Positions 1-6,355 of a stretch of 9,878 bases of DNA are shown in pieces. The position numbers and the translations under genes are program-made. The notes beneath the pieces are model-generated. The model was not told the origin of the DNA, searched no databases, and saw nothing but the letters and a program-made list of their open reading frames with translations. Source of the DNA: Candidatus Aenigmatarchaeota archaeon (GTDB lineage: Archaea; Aenigmatarchaeota; Aenigmatarchaeia; Aenigmatarchaeales; SZUA-1535); contig JALSPV010000083.1 in the NCBI GenBank assembly GCA_026985775.1, positions 1 to 9,878 of the forward strand, in the 5' to 3' direction. Every line of letters starts with the position of its first letter. Positions within the stretch are counted from its first letter, which is position 1.

Positions 1-23
1 TGATGATAAAAATAAGAACAAAA

Positions 24-33
24 TTTTTAAATA
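24..33 (+). promoter_or_regulatory. TATA-like box of the tRNA-Lys gene
   Basis: The sequence TTTTTAAATA is centred about 30 bases before the first base of the tRNA. This is the distance expected for an archaeal TATA box when transcription starts a few bases upstream of the mature 5' end. The assignment rests on sequence and spacing only; the surrounding 58 bases are generally A/T-rich, so a chance match is possible. Confidence 0.5.
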
Positions 34-96
34 TTCACCAAAACATTTTCTTTCAGGCGGGCCCGTAGCTCAGCCTGGCAGAGCACCGGGCTTTTA

Positions 97-155
97 GCGG
101 AAAACGCTAAAAGCTCGCTAAGCCATTAAAGGCGATGGCGAAAAGTCCGGAAGAA
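97..155 (+). other. Canonical tRNA intron, position 37/38 (59 bases)
   Basis: The exon-intron junctions form a textbook bulge-helix-bulge. The outer helix is the anticodon stem (86-90/157-161). The 4-bp central helix pairs CUUU (91-94) with GAAG (150-153), including one U-G pair. The 3' bulge is A154 A155|A156 and the 5' bulge is U95 A96|G97, each 3 bases long and cut after its second base. The inner helix pairs CGGA (98-101) with UCCG (146-149). Splicing leaves anticodon loop CUUUUAA. The interior also has a GCCAT/ATGGC hairpin (about 122-126 with 135-139). Confidence 0.93.
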
Positions 156-177
156 ACCCGGGAGTCGCGGGTTCAAA

Positions 178-217
178 TCGGGCTCAGGGGTAAAAGATCG
201 CCTTAGATCCCTGAAGC
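178..217 (+). other. Non-canonical tRNA intron in the T-loop, position 59/60 (40 bases)
   Basis: Between UUCAAA (172-177) and UCCCGU (218-223) lie 40 extra bases that must be removed for a normal T-arm. The repeated TC at both ends allows three cut registers, but one folds well. The outer helix is the T-stem (167-171/219-223). The central helix pairs UUCA (172-175) with UGAA (212-215). The 3' bulge is G216 C217|U218. The 5' bulge is A176 A177|U178 plus one extra base, C179. The inner helix pairs GGG (180-182) with CCC (209-211). This is a slightly relaxed BHB with a 4-base 5' bulge. An alternative internal pairing CAGGG (185-189) with CCCUG (209-213) would compete with it. Confidence 0.85.
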
Positions 218-262
218 TCCCGTCGGGCCCACCACAAACCCCCTTTTGTTTAATCAAAAACC

Positions 263-270
263 TTTATATT
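263..270 (+). promoter_or_regulatory. TATA box of the large surface-protein gene
   Basis: TTTATATT, preceded by an A-rich stretch and CC (256-262) that could serve as the BRE, is centred about 27 bases before the ATG at 294. This would place the transcription start at or next to the A of the ATG, making the message leaderless. It argues against the upstream in-frame TTG at 246 as the start, because that codon would lie in front of the promoter. Confidence 0.65.
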
Positions 271-293
271 CTCCTTACAAAAGTAAGGCTTTT

Positions 294-3200
294 ATGAAAT
301 CACTCCCTTTATATATGTTGTGTATGCTATTTCTTTTCATTGGTGCAGCATTCTCTCTTTCAAGCACATCTGGAATTTTTGATGTGAAACCAGGCTATGT
401 TGAGCTTAACTGGAGCTATGCTGAAGGAGAATTTTACAAAGCAAACATAACAATTTATTGGAATTCTACCACATCTGGAAAGGTAGAGATTTTAAACACC
501 TCCACAGAGCTTTGTGCAAATTACACACAAGTTTGTTTTTCCAATGTTCTTTTCTCCTTTCCGGATAATGTAACAGCTTTGCTTAATGATACAAATACGA
601 CTACTGTAACAATAGCTCTTAACACAACACCTTTATTTCCGGGAAAATATTGTGCAAATCTCGTGCTGAGATCTAACACAACAGAAAATCTTACTCTGCC
701 CGTATGCGCAGATATACCTTTCGAACTAAAGAAAAGAAAAACATATACTTCGGTAAGATATACAGTAAAATCAAACAATACTGTTCGAGATGCCCATGTT
801 TTTTACTTTAATACGAGCTCTGTTAAATGGCTCTATTTGAAGGTAAATTCAACAGAACCTGTTATGATATTCATAAGTGGGAACAAAACAAAAACAGAAA
901 GTTTTTATTCTCGGAGTCCAGCTCTTTTCATAAAACCACAGGATGAAATGGAAGAAGTGATAATCTATGCTAATTCCTCGCAAGAAATAAACTACACTAT
1001 TTTTACAGCCATATCCCAGCTCGCAATATATTCAGAAGGAAAAGAAGTTAACAAAATTTCTCTTGGAGAATTTAATTCAACACAAACCTCGGCAAACACA
1101 GTATTTGTGCTCAACAACACAGGAAACTTTACTTACGAAAATATTACGCAGGATACAAGCATTTTCAGAGTACAGGAATTTAGGGGAAATTCAAGCAAAA
1201 TTATAGAGTTCATAGTTTCTCCCTTTGCAAGTAAAGTAGAAGCTTTGGTTAAGTGGAATGGTACAGAACCAGGCGTAGAATTTGTTTCTCCTTCAGGTGA
1301 AAGCTATTCGAGTAGTACTAACACTACAAATTATTCAGAGCTTTTTGGATATGAAAATGTTAAACTCTTTGTATTGGCAAATAAAGCAGGGAAATGGTAC
1401 GCAAACATAACACTCTCAGGAAGTGCAAATTACACACTTGAAATCAAAGAGTTTATCTCTTCTGATTGGTTCTTAACAAATTTCAGTGAAACAACAATAA
1501 ACGAAACAGGAAACAATGGAAGTTATGTTTGGATTAATGCAAACTTAAGTTTGTCTACACTCTTTTCCGGAAATTATACAGTTCAAGCGAAATACAGTTC
1601 TTCTTCTCTTCCCATCGCTCTTGCAAGCTTTGAGTTTACGCAACGCTCGCCAATTGTAATGCTAAACAACTCATTTTACGGAAAGAGCGTATATCTTGAT
1701 GCAATTCTCGGAAGAACAAACCTTTTCAAACTAAATTTCTCCATAGAAAATAGCGGAAATGAAAACGCGAGTGTAAAGGTTCGAATCTCTCAACCGTCTT
1801 TAAGTTCAAAGTCCGTGCAAACAAAGGTCTACTTTAATGGAAATCCTGTTTCAGATACATTGCTTTTACAAGCGTTTTCAAAAGCAAACTTGACAGTCGA
1901 GCTAAATCTTTCTTCCATAACCATGCCAGGAATTTATAAAGGATATGTTTTGCTCAACCTTACAAACACAACTAATTTCGCAAAATTCCTGTGGATAAAT
2001 ATAACTTTGAATGTAAGCAACGAGCTAATAACGCGCTATGCAAGACTTTCAAAAACAATTACAAAGCCAGGAGAAAATGTAACGCTTTATTTCAATGCTA
2101 CTTACACGAATGATACACTTTTCAATGAAACCATGTATATTGAAAACATCTCTTGTATATCCCTTTACCACAAAAATCTTTCCTACTCAACAGCATGTCT
2201 TTCAAAAAGCTATTATTCGAGCAGCAATATTATGCTAAGTAATCCGAAAACGGCGTTGTACGCGTTTAACTTTACAGTTCCACAAACTATTCTTGGTGGA
2301 GTTTATTCCTTAAAGTTCAACTATACAAGCGCAGATGGAAAACTTGTGGGAGAAGGTAGCCAAACAATTTTAGTTGAAGGAAGTGCGCTTGTTTTAAACA
2401 TTCTCTCATCGCCCTTAGAAATGGCAAATGGTACAACAGAAGAAGTGAAAATAGAAGTAAAGAATTTTGGTTTGAACAACACACCATTCGCAATAGAAAT
2501 ACTGCCAGGATCTGTTATTCAAAGTTCGTCTTTCGTAAATGCTGATGGTTGCTCCTATTCTTCTGCGAGTGGATGGATGTACAACTTCAGCGGATTTAAT
2601 TCAGGAAACACCTCTTGCATAATAACTTTCTACGTAACTGCAGTCTCGTCAGCTGCTTCAGGAAAGGTTTACTTTAAGGGTTATGGTGGAAAATGGTTCA
2701 GAAACCAGGTTTACTTCACACTTTCCGTTGTGGTACCGCAAGTTACTTCAAGCACACAGGAAAGCAACTCGAAAACAGAAAATTATGAGGCACAGGAAAG
2801 TTCACAGAAAACAAATCAAACAAATGCAAGTGCAAGCTCGCAAGAAGAGAACATTACAAAGGATATAAAAATACTTTTTTCTCCATCAAAAATTTCCATC
2901 GCTCAGGGAGAAAAACTAAAAACAACGCTTGAAGTTAAGAATGCAGGAAATGTGAAACTAAACATTTCGCTTTTAATTTTTGGTATTCCTTCTTCTTGGT
3001 ATTCCTTGCTTCCAAAATTTGTTGAAACAGAACCAGGAGAAAAGGTAAAGTTTTCTGTTGAATTTACAATTCCGAAAGATACAAAACCAGAGAAAAAGCA
3101 TATCTTCTTCGTTTTTAAGGCAGAGGGTGTTGAGAAAAACACAAGTATGATTCTTGAAATACTTCCTTCAAACGAAATGCTGAAAAAACTGAAAGAAGAA

Positions 3201-3698
3201 ATAGAGAAGCTTAGAGAAAAGTATATAAACATTTCTTCATCATTTGCAGAAATGCTACAAAAACTTGAAAGCAAAGAAAACTTCAGCAATGTAAGTACAC
3301 TTCTTGAAAAAACAGATGCTAAGCTTAGCGAAGCTGATAAGCTTCTTAAAAAAGGTTCTTACGAAGAAGCAAAAAGACTTGTTGAAGAAGCAAAGGCTCT
3401 GTTAAGCGAAGCAAAGGATTTGATAAGAGAAGCAGAGGTTTCAAAGGAAAGTACAAAAACAGCCACAGGCTCATTACCAATTTTATGGGTGCTTCTTGGT
3501 GCTGGAGGAATTGCTTTACTCATATACCTCCTGCACCCACCGAAACACGGTTATGAACCAAGAAAAGGTTACAGATTTGTTCACCCCCGTCATAGAGGAA
3601 AACCGAGAATAAAGATACTGAAAGAGCATATACATGAGTATTTGGAATGTATAAGAGAAGAGATTAAGAAGCTGAAAGGGAAAAAGAAAACGTACTAA
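294..3698 (+). CDS. Large sequon-rich single-pass surface protein (COG1361/S-layer-like) with NEW3-like domain and coiled coil
   Basis: The product is 1134 residues. I chose ATG 294 because it gives a clean signal peptide (MKSLPLYMLCMLFLFIGAAF, likely cut near residues 19-22) and sits one TATA spacing below 263-270. The ectodomain (about 22-1058) is rich in Ser, Thr and Asn and has about 60 N-X-S/T sequons, so heavy N-glycosylation is likely. Beta-sandwich-type units recur, marked by N-x-G motifs such as ENSG (about 483), KNFG (about 724) and KNAG (about 881); the last lies in a region resembling the NEW3 / COG1361 S-layer domain (about 853-955). A low-complexity Ser/Gln/Asn linker covers about 817-852, a charged coiled coil about 960-1053, a membrane helix about 1061-1082, and a strongly basic 52-residue cytoplasmic tail ends the protein. 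The orientation is type I. Paired cysteines early and mid-chain suggest disulphides. It probably acts as an envelope, S-layer or adhesion component; the exact role is unknown. It stands alone on its strand. Confidence 0.88.
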   Translation: MKSLPLYMLCMLFLFIGAAFSLSSTSGIFDVKPGYVELNWSYAEGEFYKANITIYWNSTTSGKVEILNTSTELCANYTQVCFSNVLFSFPDNVTALLNDTNTTTVTIALNTTPLFPGKYCANLVLRSNTTENLTLPVCADIPFELKKRKTYTSVRYTVKSNNTVRDAHVFYFNTSSVKWLYLKVNSTEPVMIFISGNKTKTESFYSRSPALFIKPQDEMEEVIIYANSSQEINYTIFTAISQLAIYSEGKEVNKISLGEFNSTQTSANTVFVLNNTGNFTYENITQDTSIFRVQEFRGNSSKIIEFIVSPFASKVEALVKWNGTEPGVEFVSPSGESYSSSTNTTNYSELFGYENVKLFVLANKAGKWYANITLSGSANYTLEIKEFISSDWFLTNFSETTINETGNNGSYVWINANLSLSTLFSGNYTVQAKYSSSSLPIALASFEFTQRSPIVMLNNSFYGKSVYLDAILGRTNLFKLNFSIENSGNENASVKVRISQPSLSSKSVQTKVYFNGNPVSDTLLLQAFSKANLTVELNLSSITMPGIYKGYVLLNLTNTTNFAKFLWINITLNVSNELITRYARLSKTITKPGENVTLYFNATYTNDTLFNETMYIENISCISLYHKNLSYSTACLSKSYYSSSNIMLSNPKTALYAFNFTVPQTILGGVYSLKFNYTSADGKLVGEGSQTILVEGSALVLNILSSPLEMANGTTEEVKIEVKNFGLNNTPFAIEILPGSVIQSSSFVNADGCSYSSASGWMYNFSGFNSGNTSCIITFYVTAVSSAASGKVYFKGYGGKWFRNQVYFTLSVVVPQVTSSTQESNSKTENYEAQESSQKTNQTNASASSQEENITKDIKILFSPSKISIAQGEKLKTTLEVKNAGNVKLNISLLIFGIPSSWYSLLPKFVETEPGEKVKFSVEFTIPKDTKPEKKHIFFVFKAEGVEKNTSMILEILPSNEMLKKLKEEIEKLREKYINISSSFAEMLQKLESKENFSNVSTLLEKTDAKLSEADKLLKKGSYEEAKRLVEEAKALLSEAKDLIREAEVSKESTKTATGSLPILWVLLGAGGIALLIYLLHPPKHGYEPRKGYRFVHPRHRGKPRIKILKEHIHEYLECIREEIKKLKGKKKTY

Positions 3699-3707
3699 AA
3701 TGTGTTA

Positions 3708-4487
3708 TCAAACAGCCATAGAAGCACGTAAAGTATTTCTCGTTCCAAGTGCCAAGCCAAGCATGAAAATCAAAAACTCAAGGTACAAACGTTCTTCAGT
3801 TTTTGCATGTTTTTCTATGAGAATGATGCATAGCGAAGCTACAAGAAGTTTAACGGGAATAAAGAGCCACGGATTGATGCTTATAATTATGCTTGAAACT
3901 ACATGTTGCTCTCCGTAACCAAGCAAAGCAATGGAATAGCTTGCTGAACATGCATCGAGAAGTTGCGCAGAAATTGCACTTGCTCCGGTAGATGAGATTA
4001 TTTTCAATTTGTAAAACAAAAAAGGCAGAAGCGAGAATGTACACCACAAAAAAAGGATTGTGAATAAGGTAACTATATTTTTTATCGCAAGCAACGCAAG
4101 CAGAAGGTTTGGTAGCAAAATAGTTATACCGAGTAAGAACAAGGTTTTTTCAAATCCAAATCTTTTCTCTACAGCTTTTGCAAGTAAGACGCAAAGTAGA
4201 GTTAAAGAAAAAATCACAAAGTAAATAGGCGGTGAAACAAAAAGCGTGCCCGTATAAATTATTTCAGCATCTCTTAGAGCCCTTATCACACCACCGAGGA
4301 GCACAAAAGGTATAAGAGAGTAGAAAAATCTTTCCGTAAATTTTATTTTGAGCTTTTTGAGAAGTTTGTAAGCGAGATATGTTGCGAGAATAAATAGCAA
4401 AGCATATGTTAGCGTAGCGGGTAGTGTGTAGTATTTTCCAAGCGGTTCGAGATAGTATTTTCTGAAAAATTCCTCAACTTGCATCAT
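3708..4487 (-). CDS. DUF63 family archaeal integral membrane protein
   Basis: The protein has 259 residues and roughly seven to eight hydrophobic helices (near 23-42, 55-70, 84-104, 114-134, 137-158, 165-189, 207-224 and 235-250). Motifs I associate with the archaeal DUF63 family are GGVIRALRD (65-73), a Q-LLDA stretch (175-180), GYGEQHVV (190-197) and the C-terminal GLALGTRN (244-251). The biochemical function of the family is not established; the conserved Asp178, Glu193 and His195 lie near membrane segments and might bind a ligand or metal, which is only inference. The frame is open up to 4622, but the start at ATG 4487 (or the next codon, 4484) is preferred: the family begins near there, a TATA-like element lies about 25 bases upstream, and the extension would run across the nitroreductase N-terminus. 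It converges with the surface-protein gene with only 9 bases between stop codons. Confidence 0.85.
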   Translation of the reverse strand: MMQVEEFFRKYYLEPLGKYYTLPATLTYALLFILATYLAYKLLKKLKIKFTERFFYSLIPFVLLGGVIRALRDAEIIYTGTLFVSPPIYFVIFSLTLLCVLLAKAVEKRFGFEKTLFLLGITILLPNLLLALLAIKNIVTLFTILFLWCTFSLLPFLFYKLKIISSTGASAISAQLLDACSASYSIALLGYGEQHVVSSIIISINPWLFIPVKLLVASLCIILIEKHAKTEERLYLEFLIFMLGLALGTRNTLRASMAV

Positions 4488-4518
4488 ATAAATATCTCGA
4501 AAGTATAAATTATAAAAT
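4488..4518. promoter_or_regulatory. Compact divergent promoter for DUF63 (-) and nitroreductase (+)
   Basis: Only 31 bases separate the two start codons (4487 on minus, 4519 on plus). On the minus strand TTTATAATTTATA (about 4516-4504) is centred about 25 bases from ATG 4487. On the plus strand ATAAATATC (4488-4496) is centred about 27 bases from ATG 4519. Each TATA-like box therefore lies next to the other gene's start codon, and both messages would be leaderless. Two polymerases could hardly occupy this DNA together, so mutually exclusive firing is plausible. Confidence 0.55.
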
Positions 4519-5041
4519 ATGCCGGAGTTTTTTTGAAGTAATAAGAAAAAGAAGAAGTATAAGAAAGTATTTGAAGAAGGATGTTGAAGACGAGAAAATA
4601 AACACAATTTTAGAACATGCAATACTCTGTCAGAGTGCTGGAAATCTGCAGTCTTATGTCATATTTGTTGTTCGAAATAAAGAAATAAAGCACGCGCTTG
4701 CTAAAGCAGCGCTTTCACAAATGTTCATAGCTCAAGCTCCTGTCGTTTTTGTCGTGTGCGCAGACCAAAATAAGGCAGCGAACGTTTACGGAATACGTGG
4801 TTATGAGCTTTACGCGATAAACGATGCTAGCATAGTTGCCACATACATAGAGCTTATTGCCTGTGCTCTTGGTCTCGGGACATGCTGGGTTGGTGCTTTT
4901 GACGAAAACGAGGTAAGAAAAATTTTCTTTCTTCCAAAAGCCATAAAGCCGGTTGCAATAATCCCCTGTGGCTATCCTGCAGAAACACCAAAAACACCAA
5001 GAAAAAGAAGAGATATGATTTATTTTGTAGATGGCGGATAA
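4519..5041 (+). CDS. Nitroreductase family FMN oxidoreductase, start separated by a +1 base in a T7 run
   Basis: Members of this family bind FMN and reduce nitro compounds, quinones or flavins with NAD(P)H; the substrate here is unknown. The long open frame lacks an ATG, GTG or TTG upstream of TTG 4571, yet its in-frame codons before 4571 encode FFEVIRKRRSIRKY, the N-terminal FMN-phosphate-binding motif. ATG 4519 begins MPEFF and then hits TGA (4534-4536), because the run 4528-4534 has seven Ts. With six Ts the reading is MPEFFEVIRKRRS and continues through QSAGNLQ (38-44), NDASIVATYIELIACALGLG and the C-terminal IIPCGYPAETP, giving 173 residues, normal for the short nitroreductases. So the gene is either frameshifted, rescued by slippage, or carries a sequence error. 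Starting at TTG 4571 would lose the flavin-binding arginines. A leaderless promoter precedes ATG 4519. Confidence 0.85.
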
Positions 5042-5078
5042 ATTTCAAACAGAAAAGGAAAGCTAAGAGCGAATAATT

Positions 5079-5091
5079 CTTAAAATTTTTC
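5079..5091 (+). promoter_or_regulatory. TATA-like box before the 5109 small ORF / 5181 gene
   Basis: CTTAAAATTTTTC is centred about 24 bases before ATG 5109, the spacing seen at the other promoters here. Transcription would begin at the small ORF and leave a roughly 72-base leader for the gene at 5181. The match to a consensus TATA box is moderate, and the T5 tract within it could instead end the nitroreductase message. Confidence 0.4.
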
Positions 5092-5108
5092 TACTAATTA
5101 GATGTAAC

Positions 5109-5174
5109 ATGTATGAAAAAATAAAAAGATATATTGAACAGGCTATATTACAAAACTTCTTAGTCCATGGGTGA
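5109..5174 (+). CDS. Possible leaderless 21-codon upstream ORF
   Basis: The ORF encodes MYEKIKRYIEQAILQNFLVHG and ends with TGA (5172-5174). Its ATG is positioned for leaderless translation from the TATA-like element at 5079-5091. The stop lies inside the GGGTGA ribosome-binding site of the next gene, and the ORF is in the same frame as that gene, with only the TGA plus two codons (AAG CAT) before ATG 5181. It may be a leader peptide coupling translation, or the lost N-terminus of the 5181 protein cut off by a nonsense change. TGA is a genuine stop elsewhere in this window (AtpB, AtpD, DUF63), so code reassignment is not needed. It could also be chance. Confidence 0.35.
   Translation: MYEKIKRYIEQAILQNFLVHG
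5169..5174 (+). promoter_or_regulatory. Ribosome-binding site deciding the start at 5181
   Basis: GGGTGA is complementary to the anti-Shine-Dalgarno end of archaeal 16S rRNA and lies 6 bases before ATG 5181. It supports 5181 as a real initiation site on a leadered message, unlike the neighbouring genes that appear leaderless. Confidence 0.6.
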
Positions 5175-5180
5175 AAGCAT

Positions 5181-5876
5181 ATGAAGAAATTAAATTCCTG
5201 TCCTTTACTACGGTACGTGTCTTTATTGGGTAATGAGATTTGCAACACTTTCAATGAAAATGTACTTTTTATTTTTCCTTCTACGAGAAAAAGTGAACTT
5301 ACAAAGTTTGCTGTAGCCGAACCAGAGAGTTTTTACAGTGCAAGAATCTGGGAGAAGTCCGAAGAATTACCATTCATTTGCAAAAGCTTTAAACCTCTTT
5401 TTGCTTTTTCCGACATAGAAGGGGTTTGTGATAAGTCAACAAGAATTTTCATGAAGAAAAAGAAGGAATCCTCTAATAAAGGGATTATCCAATATTACAT
5501 CTTTGGAATAGATAATAATGATTGTAAAGAATTCAAAGAATACGAAATACTCTTATATACTTCTCCAGGAGAAGAACCTGTGTTTACTAGGGTAGAACTC
5601 ATGGTTTCACAAGAAGGCGTTATACATGAGAAAATTATATTGGATAGAGTTTCTTCGGGAAATCTAAGACAACCTTTTAATCTTCGTGAAAAGCTTGCTA
5701 GAGAAAATCCTTTGAGAAGTGAAAATACAAAAGCATATTTAAGAATAGAATTTAACGGAAACGTCTTAAGAACATTAATTCAGGTAAGGGAATATAATCC
5801 GAAAAGTCCTTATTTCGATAAGTTTGAAAAAATAAGTAAAAAATTTAGTAGTGCAGTTTACCAAGTACTTCAATAA
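5181..5876 (+). CDS. Unrecognised 231-residue protein
   Basis: I do not recognise a family. The frame is supported by a good GGGTGA site 6 bases upstream, by its length, and by an ordinary soluble-protein composition. No signal peptide or clear membrane helix is seen; the most hydrophobic part is near residues 10-33. Charged and beta-prone stretches alternate, for example YYIFGID (105-111), a segment around EEPVFTRVELMV (131-142), and AYLRIEFNG-LRTLIQVREY near the C-terminus. There are four cysteines (residues 7, 21, 67 and 82) in the N-terminal half and one at 114, without a clear zinc-finger spacing. Its 3' end overlaps the Fap7-type gene by 32 bases, tail to tail. The upstream 21-codon ORF is in the same frame and may be a lost or coupled N-terminal part. 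Function unknown. Confidence 0.6.
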   Translation: MKKLNSCPLLRYVSLLGNEICNTFNENVLFIFPSTRKSELTKFAVAEPESFYSARIWEKSEELPFICKSFKPLFAFSDIEGVCDKSTRIFMKKKKESSNKGIIQYYIFGIDNNDCKEFKEYEILLYTSPGEEPVFTRVELMVSQEGVIHEKIILDRVSSGNLRQPFNLREKLARENPLRSENTKAYLRIEFNGNVLRTLIQVREYNPKSPYFDKFEKISKKFSSAVYQVLQ

Positions 5877-6336
5877 TTTCTTTGCAAACTTCTTCGGGTG
5901 TTTTCGAAGTTGTATCTATTTCAACAACTCTTTCTTTTCCTAGCATTTCTTCAGCTTCAACTGCTATTACTTCTATCATCTCAGCTTCGACGTTCTCGCG
6001 GATCTTTTCTTTTCTCCACCGCTTTTTCTTTAGTCGTTTTTCAAGCTCGTCTGGAGAACAGTGCAAAACTATTACAAAATCAACAGGAAGTAAATGTGAA
6101 ATATGTGAGTCGAGAATGATTGTTTTTTCTGGGTATTTCTTTTTCAAGTTTTCAACATATTTTTCAAGTCTTTTCATATCGACAATCCAACTTTTTCTTT
6201 TTTCATCACAACTTTTTACCATTTTTTCCCTTACAATAATGCGGTTTAGAGAAATTACTCTATATCCCTTTTTACGTAAAAACCTTGCAACGCTACTCTT
6301 CCCTGTTCCAGGCGTGCCTGTAAGGGCTATCAGCAT
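5845..6336 (-). CDS. Fap7/AK6-type adenylate kinase (putative ribosome-biogenesis NTPase)
   Basis: The product has 163 residues, typical for archaeal Fap7 (human CINAP/AK6) homologues. The Walker A loop GTPGTGKS covers residues 7-14. DSHISHLLPVD begins at 76 and supplies the Walker-B-like D-x-H motif of the family. RLKKKRWRKEKIRENVEAE (101-119) is the basic LID/Arg region that contacts phosphates. Homologues have broad adenylate kinase/ATPase activity and, in eukaryotes and archaea, act with ribosomal protein uS11 in late small-subunit maturation; the latter role is inferred here by homology. The start at ATG 6336 has a TATA-like box (6356-6366) about 25 bases upstream, so the message is probably leaderless. 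It is separate from the ATPase operon upstream on the same strand by 68 bases. Its last 32 bases overlap the end of the gene on the opposite strand. Confidence 0.93.
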   Translation of the reverse strand: MLIALTGTPGTGKSSVARFLRKKGYRVISLNRIIVREKMVKSCDEKRKSWIVDMKRLEKYVENLKKKYPEKTIILDSHISHLLPVDFVIVLHCSPDELEKRLKKKRWRKEKIRENVEAEMIEVIAVEAEEMLGKERVVEIDTTSKTPEEVCKEIIEVLGKLHY

Positions 6337-6355
6337 CAGATATAAATTTCAAAAG

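Larger units (their letters stand above)
59..234 (+). tRNA. tRNA-Lys (anticodon UUU) with two introns and encoded CCA
   Basis: This is lysine tRNA, split into three exons: 59-96, 156-177 and 218-234, which join to 77 bases including an encoded CCA at 232-234. The acceptor stem is GGGCCCG (59-65) with CGGGCCC (224-230), and the discriminator base is A231. The D-stem is GCTC/GAGC (68-71/81-84). The anticodon stem is CCGGG (86-90) with CCCGG (157-161), enclosing loop C-U-UUU-A-A with anticodon 93-95. The T-stem is GCGGG (167-171) with CCCGT (219-223), and the rebuilt T-loop is the classical UUCAAAU. The spliced sequence matches the usual archaeal tRNA-Lys closely. Both introns fold as substrates for the archaeal splicing endonuclease. 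A scan that allows only anticodon introns could miss this gene or set its ends wrongly. A T-rich stretch at 244-251 may end transcription. Confidence 0.96.

Noticed and set aside
1..6. TGATGA resembling the C box of a C/D small RNA
   Set aside because: No partner D box (CUGA) at suitable spacing in the next 50 bases, and the upstream side is cut by the window edge.
246..293. Upstream TTG start extending the surface protein by 16 residues
   Set aside because: The TATA box (263-270) lies inside this stretch, and the extension would put a hydrophilic segment in front of a clean signal peptide that starts at ATG 294.
2903..3289. 128-codon minus-strand frame within the surface-protein gene
   Set aside because: Serine/phenylalanine-rich mirror of the NEW3-like and coiled-coil coding region, with no promoter or ribosome-binding site.
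3700..3918. Short plus-strand frame after the surface-protein gene
   Set aside because: Lies entirely antisense to the DUF63 C-terminus, which carries the conserved motifs.
4488..4622. N-terminal extension of DUF63 on the minus strand
   Set aside because: It would overlap the nitroreductase N-terminus and the divergent promoter; the extra residues look like translated A/T-rich non-coding DNA, and the family N-terminus fits ATG 4487.
5172..5174. TGA as a sense codon (altered genetic code)
   Set aside because: TGA ends atpB, atpD and DUF63 at exactly the expected places in this window, so it is a normal stop here.
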